The position numbers and the translations under genes are program-made. A DNA stretch of 64,000 nucleotides, taken from NCBI RefSeq assembly GCF_032335695.1, contig NZ_JACTOJ010000008.1:62001-126000 (forward strand). The letters run 5' to 3'. Every line of letters begins with the position of its first letter. Position 1 is the first letter of the stretch. Shown here piece by piece: positions 18,187 to 28,045 of the stretch. Source of the DNA: JACTOJ01 sp032335695. Its GTDB lineage: Bacteria > Bacillota > Clostridia > Clostridiales > Clostridiaceae. The notes under the pieces were generated by a model. It was not told the origin of the DNA. It saw nothing but the letters and a program-made list of their open reading frames with translations, and made no database searches.

Positions 18187-20016
18187 TTATTCCCCCTGAT
18201 TCTTAAATGATCTTTCTAAAGCAGGTTTTAATTTACTATTTTCTTGTGCCCACTTTTTTGTAATCTCTAAAACTTCAGTAATTTTCTTTGATTCATTCAT
18301 GAAATCTTTTATTACTGGTATCAATGATATATTAATACGTTCACCTGAAAGTCCACTTAAATTACTTAAGACATTGGAATATAAAATTTCTTTTGTCTTA
18401 CCCCATTCAATAAAAGCTTTGAATAAATCATTATCAACACTTGTATCTGATATTATTTTTACAAAAACACTCTGCAATATTTCTCCAGATTCATAATCAT
18501 TAATTTCTTCTGCTGCCTTTATAGCTTCATTAATACCAACTTTAGTTTTGCTTACTAACTTGTCCAATATATCCTTAGCCTTTGGACTTAACTTTTTAAC
18601 ACTAGTATCGAACTTTTCATCTAAAGATTCTCTAGAAAAATAAAAATATGGTCGTAAGTCATCTATCTCTGATAACTTTGGCTCTATCTCACACCACTCT
18701 TTTACCCATTTATCATCTTTCCATATTCTTAGCTCACTTTCTTCTGTTAATTCTCCAAGCTCCAATAATTCTATTTCTTTAGACTTTCCTTTTTCACTTG
18801 ATTGCAATTGAGCTATTTTCCTAAATAAAGGAGACTTAAAATATTCAAGTAACATTACTTTAGCAAGAACTTTTCTATCTATTTCAATTCCTTTATAATG
18901 AGCCATTTTTTCTCTCATTACTAAAGAGTTCAAAAACCTCTTGCAATGACGTGGATTACCATTTAATCCATTAGCTAATACTGAAGATAGTTGTTTGGAC
19001 ACAGCTAAACTATCTTTAACTTTTTCACCTATTTCAGGTAAGGTAGCATGTATAATAGTATAGTCAAGTGTAAAATCAAGAAATTTAATTTGCTTTTGTT
19101 CTTTAAGAAAATTTATTACTTGTTTAAATTCTTCATCACTTAAATCTTTTTGAAATAATAAACATGTAATATAAAATTCAACTTCTTTAGAATTTAATCT
19201 AGGAATTCTTATTGGATACTGAATTATTTTTTCCAAATATTCTTTTCCAATATCAATTTGCTGACCTTCGATTTTATCAAATTTTCTTTTTACAGCATAA
19301 GATATATGTCTCTCATCAGCTCCTATAATAAATACTGTATTTCCAGCAAACAAAAACAATCTAATCGCCTCTAACGTTTCTAATATAGTGTCAGGACTAC
19401 ACCTATCTAATTCATCTATAAAAACCACTAGTCTTTTAATCTTTGTTTCTTTTAACAACTCTGCAAAACTCTTCTGAAACTCTTTAATATTCTGTCTTAT
19501 TTCCTTATTACTTAACTCATCTTTAATTGTTTTAATAATTCCATCTGTATCTACATCCTTAGTCTTATCTTTAACTTTAGACACAATGCTATTAAGTGTT
19601 AAATCTGTAATAGTTCCTATTCCACCTGTTAAGAATATATCCGCACCGTACTTTACCCCGTTTTTTAACAACTTCATTTTATCAATACTTTTATACAACC
19701 CACTAATACATATAGCTGCTTTTTTAGATAATTTTCTATTTTCCTGTATCTTATCCAGTATACTTCCCATTAAAGCAGTTTTAGCATCTTCATAACCTTC
19801 GAAGAGCCACCCATTAAACACTAAGCACACTGTATCTTCATCCTTATTAAAAGTATTCATACTCATGCTTATTAAGCTTGACTTTCCACTGCCCCAGTCC
19901 CCATATACCCCAACACTAGACGGTAATAATGTTTCGTCTTCAATTATATCTTTAAGTATATTGATTAAATAGTCAAAATCTAGAAAATCTAATTCTGTTT
20001 CACTATCCTTCCACAT
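18187..20016 (-). CDS. qatA: QatA, KAP-family P-loop ATPase of the Qat defence system
   Basis: A 609-residue KAP P-loop NTPase. Walker A is GDWGSGKS (39-46) and Walker B is 'VVFIDELDRCSP' (about 200-210), followed by the 'GADERHI' sensor typical of KAP proteins. A weakly hydrophobic stretch around residues 105-130 ('LKNGVKYGADIFLTGGIGTI') may touch the membrane, as in many KAP NTPases. AAGGAGG lies before the ATG. It is the first gene of the qatABCD block, which is closely packed and complete. Confidence 0.93.
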   Translation of the reverse strand: MWKDSETELDFLDFDYLINILKDIIEDETLLPSSVGVYGDWGSGKSSLISMSMNTFNKDEDTVCLVFNGWLFEGYEDAKTALMGSILDKIQENRKLSKKAAICISGLYKSIDKMKLLKNGVKYGADIFLTGGIGTITDLTLNSIVSKVKDKTKDVDTDGIIKTIKDELSNKEIRQNIKEFQKSFAELLKETKIKRLVVFIDELDRCSPDTILETLEAIRLFLFAGNTVFIIGADERHISYAVKRKFDKIEGQQIDIGKEYLEKIIQYPIRIPRLNSKEVEFYITCLLFQKDLSDEEFKQVINFLKEQKQIKFLDFTLDYTIIHATLPEIGEKVKDSLAVSKQLSSVLANGLNGNPRHCKRFLNSLVMREKMAHYKGIEIDRKVLAKVMLLEYFKSPLFRKIAQLQSSEKGKSKEIELLELGELTEESELRIWKDDKWVKEWCEIEPKLSEIDDLRPYFYFSRESLDEKFDTSVKKLSPKAKDILDKLVSKTKVGINEAIKAAEEINDYESGEILQSVFVKIISDTSVDNDLFKAFIEWGKTKEILYSNVLSNLSGLSGERINISLIPVIKDFMNESKKITEVLEITKKWAQENSKLKPALERSFKNQGE

Positions 20017-20169
20017 AATATCCTCCTTGCTTGTAATATCATACTATCTTTAACTCTACATATATCTAACTTATTATTTACATGAATGCTGATAAATTAA
20101 TTTTATATCCAATAGAAATAAATCCCTTTATCCTAAAAATATACGTTCTACAGTTAATTAACCCTCCAA

Positions 20170-21963
20170 TTAAATATTTTCGTGATACAAATCTTCTTTT
20201 AATTGCTCCCAATACTCATTAACCATTGTACTAATATTATCAATTTCTAAGCTTGATGCAATTATATAAAATCGCTTTTTAACTTCACTTTCGTCAAGTT
20301 CAAGCTTTTCAGATAAATTTGATATCCATGCAATAACTGCTGGAGCAAGAAATGCATGTTCTTTTCTAAAGCTTTCTGACCAATTAGAGCACCCACTCAA
20401 GTCATACACGCATACAGTTAAATATAAATCAATTGCTTTATTGTAATCTTGCAACCTTTCATAAATATTACCTATTTGCATTAAGCTGTTCCTATATAAA
20501 CCATAATTTGATTTGCTTTTATTTATTTTAGCTTGCTTTTTTACACACTCAATTAGTGCTTGTTCAATACTAACTTTTTTCGCTTTTATAAATTCTGCTA
20601 CTTCAGAAATATTTAGACCTTCGTTAATAATAATAGTTTTAATCCAATTTCTTCTTGAACGTTCATCTCTTATTTCTACCATTTTTTCATATTCAGTATT
20701 TGTCATCATAAGTTTTTCACCTGTAAAAACACTATTCTTTACAAGAATTGTATTCCCACATTCATTACACTTTCCCTTTTGTACAGGACGTTTTAATAAA
20801 GGCTTATTACAGTAAGGGCATACTCCCTCATTGTATAACTCCACATTCTTATCAAATAAATTAGCCTCAATCTCGTCAAAAAGTACAGATTTTCTAAAAA
20901 CCTCATCTGGTTCTTGTTTTGCTATATTCTTTATAGCTTGTGCTTGTGGTGCATATTTTCCACCTTTTCTTAATTCCTTTAATGTAGCCTTTACATTTTC
21001 ATGTGTTAATTTTAAAATTTCTAATAATGTATCTGAAAAAGCCTGATTATCTAATATTGATGGTATAGCTAATACTCTTTGATTTTCATCAATTGAATAG
21101 TTAGCTAATATCACTTCTCTCGTTTTTGGACATTTTAATGGTGAGTATTTGTTTAAAGCAAGATATTCATCACCATATTTTTCCCTCAGTAACTTATTAA
21201 GCTCTATTTCAAAAATATTACTTTCGTCCCTTATATATCTTTTATTAGTGAAGCCTACTTTGCCTGCAATAGCCATGAGTTCTTTTGCAGTAAGATTTAT
21301 ACCCATAGCTTGTTTTGCAAGAATATATATATTTGACATATTAACTTCTTCCACAGTTTCAATACTATTTATATACTTAATAAATAAATCTTCTCTTTTA
21401 TGAAACAAGCATGCTGCAATTAATGCATTTGAAGAATATGCTAAAAATGAACCGTTCTTATGTTTATTACGTAATCTTAACACCATATTAAAAGCTTCTT
21501 CATAATTTCCAAAGAATAAATGACGTTCAAGTCCATAATAAAAAATAAATACATATCCTATATTTATATCAGAATCTATATTTTTCAGCCAATTCAAATA
21601 TATCCACCTTTGCTCTGAAGATATAGATGCATATGCAGGATAATAAGATGGTCTTTCTATTTCGTCAATATTTCTTGGTTGTTTTATTGGTAAATTCATA
21701 CTTATAGCACTTGGTTCTGATGAACCCATAAAAGAAATCTCAATCTTTATTCCCTCAATATCAATTTGTGATCTATTTTTTGCATATTGCTCATAATTTT
21801 TATATTTACCATCAATAAACCATAATAATCTAAATACATCTTGTGGAATAATATCTGGTCTTATTGCTAACATATCATTATTTTTTTGCTCATTATCATT
21901 TTTACCGATAACAACTTTTTGTAATTCATTTTTCTTTTTCTTAAAAATATCAAATATCCCCAA
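20170..21963 (-). CDS. TerB_N-domain protein with zinc ribbon
   Basis: A 597-residue protein. Residues about 90-170 match the TerB N-terminal domain: 'YYPAYASISSEQRWIYLNWL' and 'NIGYVFIFYYGLERHLF'. Helical repeats follow. A zinc ribbon, CPYC-x12-CNEC, sits around residue 410-430, and TPR-like helices close the protein. Start chosen at TTG 21963 (MGIFDIFKKKK) because GGGGAGAGG lies just upstream; an ATG at 21981 has no ribosome site. TerB_N proteins occur with helicases and stress or defence loci. It lies between a restriction locus and qatA, 153 bp before qatA, and is likely part of the island; function unknown. Confidence 0.72.
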   Translation of the reverse strand: MGIFDIFKKKKNELQKVVIGKNDNEQKNNDMLAIRPDIIPQDVFRLLWFIDGKYKNYEQYAKNRSQIDIEGIKIEISFMGSSEPSAISMNLPIKQPRNIDEIERPSYYPAYASISSEQRWIYLNWLKNIDSDINIGYVFIFYYGLERHLFFGNYEEAFNMVLRLRNKHKNGSFLAYSSNALIAACLFHKREDLFIKYINSIETVEEVNMSNIYILAKQAMGINLTAKELMAIAGKVGFTNKRYIRDESNIFEIELNKLLREKYGDEYLALNKYSPLKCPKTREVILANYSIDENQRVLAIPSILDNQAFSDTLLEILKLTHENVKATLKELRKGGKYAPQAQAIKNIAKQEPDEVFRKSVLFDEIEANLFDKNVELYNEGVCPYCNKPLLKRPVQKGKCNECGNTILVKNSVFTGEKLMMTNTEYEKMVEIRDERSRRNWIKTIIINEGLNISEVAEFIKAKKVSIEQALIECVKKQAKINKSKSNYGLYRNSLMQIGNIYERLQDYNKAIDLYLTVCVYDLSGCSNWSESFRKEHAFLAPAVIAWISNLSEKLELDESEVKKRFYIIASSLEIDNISTMVNEYWEQLKEDLYHENI

Positions 21964-22019
21964 AATAAATCCTCTCCCCATTACCAATATTAAAAGCTCT
22001 ATTGCTCATTAACCGCAAA

Positions 22020-22433
22020 CTATTTTAACTTACTTATATATTTACTCTTATCAATAATATTAATTAATGTATAAGCAATACAAATAGCACCATCATTCAT
22101 ATGATAAATTCTTTCATCTTCTTGGTTCATAACTTCATCATTAACAAAGTCGTTGTATTTTGCATCTAATTTTTTGATTATATCATTAGATTTTTTTATA
22201 CTCTTCTTTAGCCATTTTTTAGCTACTCTTTTCTCCTCATTATCTGTGCTTTTAAGAAACTTTACAAAATCATTCATCAATTCCTTATGCCCATCATTAT
22301 GAATGATTAACCATTTACTATTTAATTCATCTTCTTGCTTTAATTCTTCACTTTCTTCTTGATGTATAATCCCAAGTCTCCTACATTGTTCAATCATAAA
22401 TCTCTTTTTCAAATGCCACACCACCATTTCCAT
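22020..22433 (-). CDS. Small helical protein after hsdR
   Basis: A 137-residue protein that I do not recognise. It is highly charged, almost all helix, with 'MEMVVWHLKKRFMIEQCRRL' at the N-terminus and many Glu/Lys/Asp. The start at 22433 has AGGG 8 nt upstream; a GTG at 22457 in the same frame is the alternative. It follows hsdR closely and may be its last operon partner. No motif for catalysis or DNA binding was seen. Confidence 0.5.
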   Translation of the reverse strand: MEMVVWHLKKRFMIEQCRRLGIIHQEESEELKQEDELNSKWLIIHNDGHKELMNDFVKFLKSTDNEEKRVAKKWLKKSIKKSNDIIKKLDAKYNDFVNDEVMNQEDERIYHMNDGAICIAYTLINIIDKSKYISKLK

Positions 22434-22462
22434 TAAATTAACCCTAGTTTTATACACTGCTA

Positions 22463-25444
22463 CTATTCAGCATTTCTAAGTGCATTATATATAATAGGCA
22501 ACATAGCTGCTTTAAAAAATTCTAGTTTTTCCTTATCTTTTAACATTTCGGTATAAAATTCATTACTGTTTTTAAATCCATCAACCAATATTTTACTAAA
22601 TATATCGTTGTACACATGTCCAAATATCTCCACTTCATTATCTTTAGCAAAATTTACTATGGTTTTATCACTCTTAAAATCATCAATTATTTGTTCCATG
22701 ACTTTATCAACTCCACCAAACTGTGTTCCAAATCGTTCATTTATTTTCTTTATAATTTGACTTAACGTATCTTTTGATTGCGGCTTTGCTCCTCCTGCAT
22801 GTTCTGCTCCATATACTGCTCCTTCACTTTCTTTTACAAGTGATATTTGCCCTTCATAGCTTTTTTGAAGTTTATAATAGTCCATGGATATTTTACCTTC
22901 TAGATCAATATTATCTTCCTTTTTACGTGGCAATACCTTCATTAAAAACTTTGCGTAAGTATAAAATTCATGCAATTCTTTATCATACATCCTTATAACC
23001 TGAGTAATAAAAGCATATAGTCTAACAAAGGATGTCAACGAAGACTTAAATTCCATTTGTGCCAATTCTTCTAGTTCTGAAAACCTACTTATTGCAGGCT
23101 TCAAAAATGCTGATGCCTTGCCTAAATCTTCTTTTCCAGTACGCTTACTAAAGAATATATTTATAAAGCCATCTACTTCCTCTTTGGTATATATTTGCTT
23201 TTTGTCTAAAATGTGCTTTATATCATACAGCATATTGGGGTTTGTCTCTTTTTCTAATACTGTTGACTCATAAAAAGGTTGAAAAGCTTTCTGTATATCT
23301 TCTGCTGTATTTGCAAAATCTAAAACAAAAGTATCTTCCTTTCCTACACAAGTACGATTTAAACGTGAAAGTGTCTGCACTGCCTTTACATCACTTAACT
23401 TTTTATCTACAAACATAGTATGAAGTAATGGCTCATCAAAACCTGTTTGATATTTTTCGGCAACTATTAAAAAATGAAAATCATCAGTTTTAAAAACATC
23501 TTTAAGCTCACTCTCTTTTACTGGATTTCCTTTATAACTATTCATTTTTTCTTCTGTCTTTGGCATTCCATTATCATCTACTTCACCTGAGAATGCAACT
23601 AATACATCAAGGTCATTATACCCTTTAGACTTTATATAACTTCTAAATTCTTCACAGTATCTAACAGCATGCATACGTGATGCTGTTACTACCATAGCTT
23701 TAGCTTTTCCACCTATTTTATGTCTTGTTACATTTCTAAATTGTTCCACCATAATAGCTGTTTTTTGTGCTAAATTATGTGGATGTAACGATTGATATCT
23801 TTTAATTGCCTTAACACCTTGAGCTGAGTTAAGCTCTGGATCATCAGGTATATTTTTCACTACATTATAGTACATATTATAAGTCATATAGCTATCTAAA
23901 ACATCCAAAATAAATTTTTCTTCAATAGCCTGTCTCATTGAATAAATGTGAAAAGCTCTATATTTACCATCTTCTCCTCTTTCACCAAACATCTGTAAAG
24001 TCTTTGCCTTTGGTGTTGCAGTAAATGCAAAGAATGAAAGGTTTGCATGTTTCCCTTGTGAAACTAATTCTTTTATTATTTCATCTTGTGAATCTAATAT
24101 ATTTTCTTCTTCTACTTCTTCAATTCTTGCATATTCTTCTAAAGCTTCACTAATATCAGCAAGAGCAATCTTTAACTTAGTTGCTGCTTGTCCAGTTTGC
24201 GAGGAATGAGCTTCATCGACTATAATTGCAAAATTCTTTCCTGATACCTTTTTTACTTCACCATATATAACAGGGAACTTTTGTAATGTAGTAATAATAA
24301 TCTTCTTTCCACTATTAATAGCATTTAAAAGTTGATTTGAATTATCATCAATCTTTTCTACAACACCTGCAACATGATCAAACTGATAAATTGTATCTTG
24401 TAATTGGCTATCTAATATTTTTCTATCGGTAATAACTATAACAGAAGAAAATATAGCTTTATTATCTGCATTATGAAGTCCTGACAATCTATGTGCAAGC
24501 CATGCAATAGAATTGCTCTTTCCACTGCCTGCACTATGCTGAACTAAATAATTCTTACCTGCACCATTTTCATAAATATCCTTTAAAAGTTTCCTTACTA
24601 CATCAATTTGATGAAATCTAGGAAATATTATCTTTTCTTTCTTAGTTACCTTATCTGCTTCTTTATGAATAAACTTATGCAGTATTTCAAGTAAACTATC
24701 AGTGTTTAATATATTCTCAAATAAATATGCTGTGTCAAAACCTTTTGCATTAGTTGGATTACCTTTTCCACCTATATTTCCTGCACCCGCAGAACCCTGA
24801 TTAAATGGTAAGAAAAATGTTTTATCCCCCTTCAATTCAGTTGTCATAAATACCAAGTACGGATCTACAGCAAAGTTAACTAAAGAACGTTTATTGAAAC
24901 CAAAAATAGGCTCATTAGGATTTCTATCTTTCTTATATTGCTGAATTGCATGTTCTACATTTTGACCTGTCATTGGATTTTTAAGTTCTATAGTTACAAC
25001 TGGGATACCATTTATAAATATCACTACATCAATGCTATTTTCATTATGAATTGAATAACGTAGTTGCCTTATTACTTGAAAAATATTTTTATTATACTTA
25101 TCCATTAAATCATCATTTAATGTTGTTTCAGGTTTAAAATATACTAATCTAAATTTAACTCCTCTATCAATAAATCCATGTCTTAAAACATGGATAAGTC
25201 CTTTGTCTTTAGAATTTATTTCCTTTATTAATCTATCTAAAAATGCTTTTTCTGCATTACCTGGATAATTTATTTCATGTCGTTTCCACTCTTTTGGTTG
25301 TGTGGATTTTATAAACGAGAATAATGCACTAGTATCAAATGCCTGTTCTCTATTATAGTTATCTGAACTACCTTTAATATAGCCCTGCTCTATCAGACAT
25401 TCTTCTACCCAATCCTCAAAATCCTTTTCTTTATAATTAATCAT
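22463..25444 (-). CDS. hsdR: Type I restriction endonuclease subunit R
   Basis: A 993-residue HsdR: the motor and nuclease subunit that cuts unmodified DNA after translocation. The N-terminal nuclease domain has the PD-(D/E)XK core 'DVVIFINGIPVVTIELKNP' around residue 135-155. The helicase has Walker A 'SAGSGKSNS' about 308, DEAH about 412, and motif III 'FFAFTATPKAK'. A C-terminal domain of about 250 residues follows. It has a GGGGGGAAG ribosome site before ATG 25444. The gene is separated from hsdMS by four other genes, which is unusual. Confidence 0.95.
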   Translation of the reverse strand: MINYKEKDFEDWVEECLIEQGYIKGSSDNYNREQAFDTSALFSFIKSTQPKEWKRHEINYPGNAEKAFLDRLIKEINSKDKGLIHVLRHGFIDRGVKFRLVYFKPETTLNDDLMDKYNKNIFQVIRQLRYSIHNENSIDVVIFINGIPVVTIELKNPMTGQNVEHAIQQYKKDRNPNEPIFGFNKRSLVNFAVDPYLVFMTTELKGDKTFFLPFNQGSAGAGNIGGKGNPTNAKGFDTAYLFENILNTDSLLEILHKFIHKEADKVTKKEKIIFPRFHQIDVVRKLLKDIYENGAGKNYLVQHSAGSGKSNSIAWLAHRLSGLHNADNKAIFSSVIVITDRKILDSQLQDTIYQFDHVAGVVEKIDDNSNQLLNAINSGKKIIITTLQKFPVIYGEVKKVSGKNFAIIVDEAHSSQTGQAATKLKIALADISEALEEYARIEEVEEENILDSQDEIIKELVSQGKHANLSFFAFTATPKAKTLQMFGERGEDGKYRAFHIYSMRQAIEEKFILDVLDSYMTYNMYYNVVKNIPDDPELNSAQGVKAIKRYQSLHPHNLAQKTAIMVEQFRNVTRHKIGGKAKAMVVTASRMHAVRYCEEFRSYIKSKGYNDLDVLVAFSGEVDDNGMPKTEEKMNSYKGNPVKESELKDVFKTDDFHFLIVAEKYQTGFDEPLLHTMFVDKKLSDVKAVQTLSRLNRTCVGKEDTFVLDFANTAEDIQKAFQPFYESTVLEKETNPNMLYDIKHILDKKQIYTKEEVDGFINIFFSKRTGKEDLGKASAFLKPAISRFSELEELAQMEFKSSLTSFVRLYAFITQVIRMYDKELHEFYTYAKFLMKVLPRKKEDNIDLEGKISMDYYKLQKSYEGQISLVKESEGAVYGAEHAGGAKPQSKDTLSQIIKKINERFGTQFGGVDKVMEQIIDDFKSDKTIVNFAKDNEVEIFGHVYNDIFSKILVDGFKNSNEFYTEMLKDKEKLEFFKAAMLPIIYNALRNAE

Positions 25445-25468
25445 CCTAGGCTTCCCCCCTTTTTACCC

Positions 25469-26629
25469 CTATCTAAATCCAATCTGCTTAGAAATATTGT
25501 TCATTATTTGAGTATTAATATCACGTAAATTATGCATCGTTCTTGTATCTATGTCTTTAATGTGAATTATTTGAGTTTCAGTTAATTTAATATTGAGTTT
25601 ATCTTCAATCTTCTTTACCATGTGACTTGTCTTATAGTTTATATAATTTTGTTTATCTTCCTGACTAAGTGGATTCAATTGACACATAAAGTTAAAACGA
25701 GACATAAGTTCTGGCGAAATTGTTTTGCTTACATCTTGCTTCTTTATATTTGATGTAAATATAATTAAATATTTATTTAAATCAAACTCTCGCCCTAATG
25801 AATCTGTAAAAGCTCCATCTTCTAATAGTTCTAAAAAGAAGTTAAATACTGGCTTACTGGCTTTTTCAAATTCATCTATTAATATTATCTTAGACTTACT
25901 CTTTAGTATTTTTTCTGATAGTTCTCCTTTATTACTTCCAATATATCCCCTAGGACTTCCTATTAAGCTACTCAGTGCATTTTCATCACTGTAATTACCA
26001 AAGTTTATCTTAATCATTTTTTCAGTAGGGCTTAAATAGTTATGGAGTAATCTAGCAACTTCTGTTTTTCCAATTCCTGATTCTCCACAAACAAACACTG
26101 AAAATACTGGTTGTTCTCCTATTTTATTAAAAAGCCTATATTTCACCAATTCTTCTTTAAGACGTTTTTTGAAATTATCATTTCCAAACAAATTGTCATT
26201 TACATGATGAATCATACTGTTAAACATGGCTTCATCTATATCAATTACATTACTAATTGACTCATGAGGCATTCCTAGTAACTTTTCCAGTTTTTGTATT
26301 TCTGAAATCCTCAAGTAAAGTGTATTCTTTATTATCTCACTATATCTTTTATCAACTATTATGAATATATCGCATTCATAATTTTCTACTGTTATATTTA
26401 GAAATGGAACAATTGCTCCAATTATATTTTCTGCCCTGTCTTCATTATAAAGCAATGATGAAATATCTATATATATTGCCTCAGTCCCTCCTGGAAAGCT
26501 AACTTTATTTTCATCACTCTTTTTATTAAAAATCACCCAATCTACAATAACACTATCTTGCTCTTCTACTAAATTCTCAATTTCCTTAAAATTTCTTTTG
26601 TCATATTCATAAACTATAACTTTTTCCAC
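25469..26629 (-). CDS. ClpB-like AAA+ ATPase
   Basis: A 386-residue AAA+ protein. An N-terminal region of about 130 residues has a Rossmann-like look. Walker A GESGIGKT is near residue 180 and Walker B 'IILIDEFEKA' near 250. It continues with 'LLEDGAFTDSLGREFDLNKY' and sensor 'IIFTSNIKK', which match the second ATPase domain of ClpA/ClpB. There is no peptidase or N-domain of Clp. The start is a GTG with AGGTGAAG. The preceding gene ends 13 bases away, so the two likely form a pair. A role as the motor of a defence system is inference. Confidence 0.75.
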   Translation of the reverse strand: MEKVIVYEYDKRNFKEIENLVEEQDSVIVDWVIFNKKSDENKVSFPGGTEAIYIDISSLLYNEDRAENIIGAIVPFLNITVENYECDIFIIVDKRYSEIIKNTLYLRISEIQKLEKLLGMPHESISNVIDIDEAMFNSMIHHVNDNLFGNDNFKKRLKEELVKYRLFNKIGEQPVFSVFVCGESGIGKTEVARLLHNYLSPTEKMIKINFGNYSDENALSSLIGSPRGYIGSNKGELSEKILKSKSKIILIDEFEKASKPVFNFFLELLEDGAFTDSLGREFDLNKYLIIFTSNIKKQDVSKTISPELMSRFNFMCQLNPLSQEDKQNYINYKTSHMVKKIEDKLNIKLTETQIIHIKDIDTRTMHNLRDINTQIMNNISKQIGFR

Positions 26630-26642
26630 TAAACTTCACCTA

Positions 26643-27449
26643 CTAATCAATATTGAGATCTTGTATTATTGCAATAATATCAATATAATCCACCATTTCA
26701 TTATCTGGAGCATTAGTATTATTCCTATCGTCACTATCACCATCTTCAATATTAGACTGTGTGCTATTAGAGGACATGTTATTTAACATCATAATCTGAT
26801 TCATTTTACCATCTATATCCTTCTTAATGTGCTTTCCTCTATAAATTCCTATAATAGTAACTGTCCCAATCTCTAAATCTGTTATATTATATTGATTTTC
26901 CATTTCCTTATCAATTTGCATTGGTATCTTAAATGAAATCTTATTTCCTTTGTGATTTCCAGTAAAAATATAAGCAGAATCTTTTAAAACTGTCTGAAGA
27001 AAACTATTTATATTAACACCCTCATACTTTATATCCTCAATCATTCCATTCATAATTGATTTTGTTGCAATAATTTCATTCATATTATCAATGCTTAATG
27101 AAACATCCTCAATCTTTATTAAACTGCCTATTTTATTATTAGAGAGTTTCCCAAGCTTCTTTGCCTTTTCATTTATTTGTTCAAGAATTATCGATTTTGT
27201 TATATTTACTTCCATCGTATCAATCATTTTTTTAGAATTTGTTGATGCATGGGTAAACTTCAACCCTAATTTCCCCATAGCTTTAGCAACAATACTATTT
27301 CCACCTTCTGCTTGTGCATTTGCATCAGCTTCCAAATTATTTTTCTTTTCATTTTGACTTTCTTCCTGTTTTGATTTTAGAAGTACATTATTTATCATCA
27401 TTGATATTTCAAAAGCTTTTTCTAAGTTTATATAATATATATTGAACAC
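26643..27449 (-). CDS. Unrecognised protein, partner of the AAA+ ATPase (DUF6414-like)
   Basis: A 268-residue protein that starts at GTG 27449 with GGGGTGGAAGG upstream. The N-terminus, MFNIYYINLEKAFEISMM, and the middle 'ANAQAEGGNSIVAKA' and 'GSLIKIEDVSLSIDN', recall the uncharacterised DUF6414 family, but I am not sure. The C-terminus is acidic and low in complexity. No enzymatic motif. It is directly upstream of the ClpB-like ATPase and may be its sensor or adaptor. Confidence 0.45.
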   Translation of the reverse strand: MFNIYYINLEKAFEISMMINNVLLKSKQEESQNEKKNNLEADANAQAEGGNSIVAKAMGKLGLKFTHASTNSKKMIDTMEVNITKSIILEQINEKAKKLGKLSNNKIGSLIKIEDVSLSIDNMNEIIATKSIMNGMIEDIKYEGVNINSFLQTVLKDSAYIFTGNHKGNKISFKIPMQIDKEMENQYNITDLEIGTVTIIGIYRGKHIKKDIDGKMNQIMMLNNMSSNSTQSNIEDGDSDDRNNTNAPDNEMVDYIDIIAIIQDLNID

Positions 27450-27520
27450 CCTTCCACCCCTATCTTCATAAGTTCATTGCTACTATAATAACTTTCTTCT
27501 AGAAAGTTATTAAATCTTTA

Positions 27521-28039
27521 CTATCTTATTTTTTCAACTGGCGTAATACTAATACATGGAAATTTTTCTTTCCATTCTTCTAAATTACAAACATCAAAAT
27601 CAGCAATTATTTTATGAACTATCCTTGAATCTTTTAAATTAAAAGGTAATTGCTTACTTATCTTTTCTTTAAGCATTTTCCTGATTTTTTTATCCATCAT
27701 AGGATGCTCAATTAAAAGAACATAAACAACAGGTAGTTGCTTAAAATTTCCATTACAAGCCCAAAATAAAAGTAAACTATCGTAATACTTACGAGCTATT
27801 TTTTTGTAAAAGGTTTCTGTACTTGCTTTCTTTAACATTCCATCAGGATTTTTAGCATTAGCAATATTAGCATTCTTATATTCTATAAAAAGTACTTCTT
27901 TTTCTGTCTCTGTTATGAAATCCACATCACTTAACATTGTTGTTTGCGATGCCATATCATGTATATCCCATACATAATTTAATTTTGAAAAATCAAATTT
28001 GTATTCCTTATTTTCATCTAGTAATATTTTATCATCCAT
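27521..28039 (-). CDS. PD-(D/E)XK-like nuclease, partner of the upstream ATPase
   Basis: A 172-residue protein. The stretch 'DVDFITETEKEVLFIEYKNA' gives a D40 ... E53-x-K55 arrangement with a hydrophobic beta strand before the ExK, the core of PD-(D/E)XK nucleases. The remainder is alpha/beta with no second domain. It begins 7 bases after the ATPase gene and its ATG has a weak ribosome site, so the two are probably coupled. Nuclease activity is predicted from the motif only. Confidence 0.55.
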   Translation of the reverse strand: MDDKILLDENKEYKFDFSKLNYVWDIHDMASQTTMLSDVDFITETEKEVLFIEYKNANIANAKNPDGMLKKASTETFYKKIARKYYDSLLLFWACNGNFKQLPVVYVLLIEHPMMDKKIRKMLKEKISKQLPFNLKDSRIVHKIIADFDVCNLEEWKEKFPCISITPVEKIR

Positions 28040-28045
28040 ATAACC

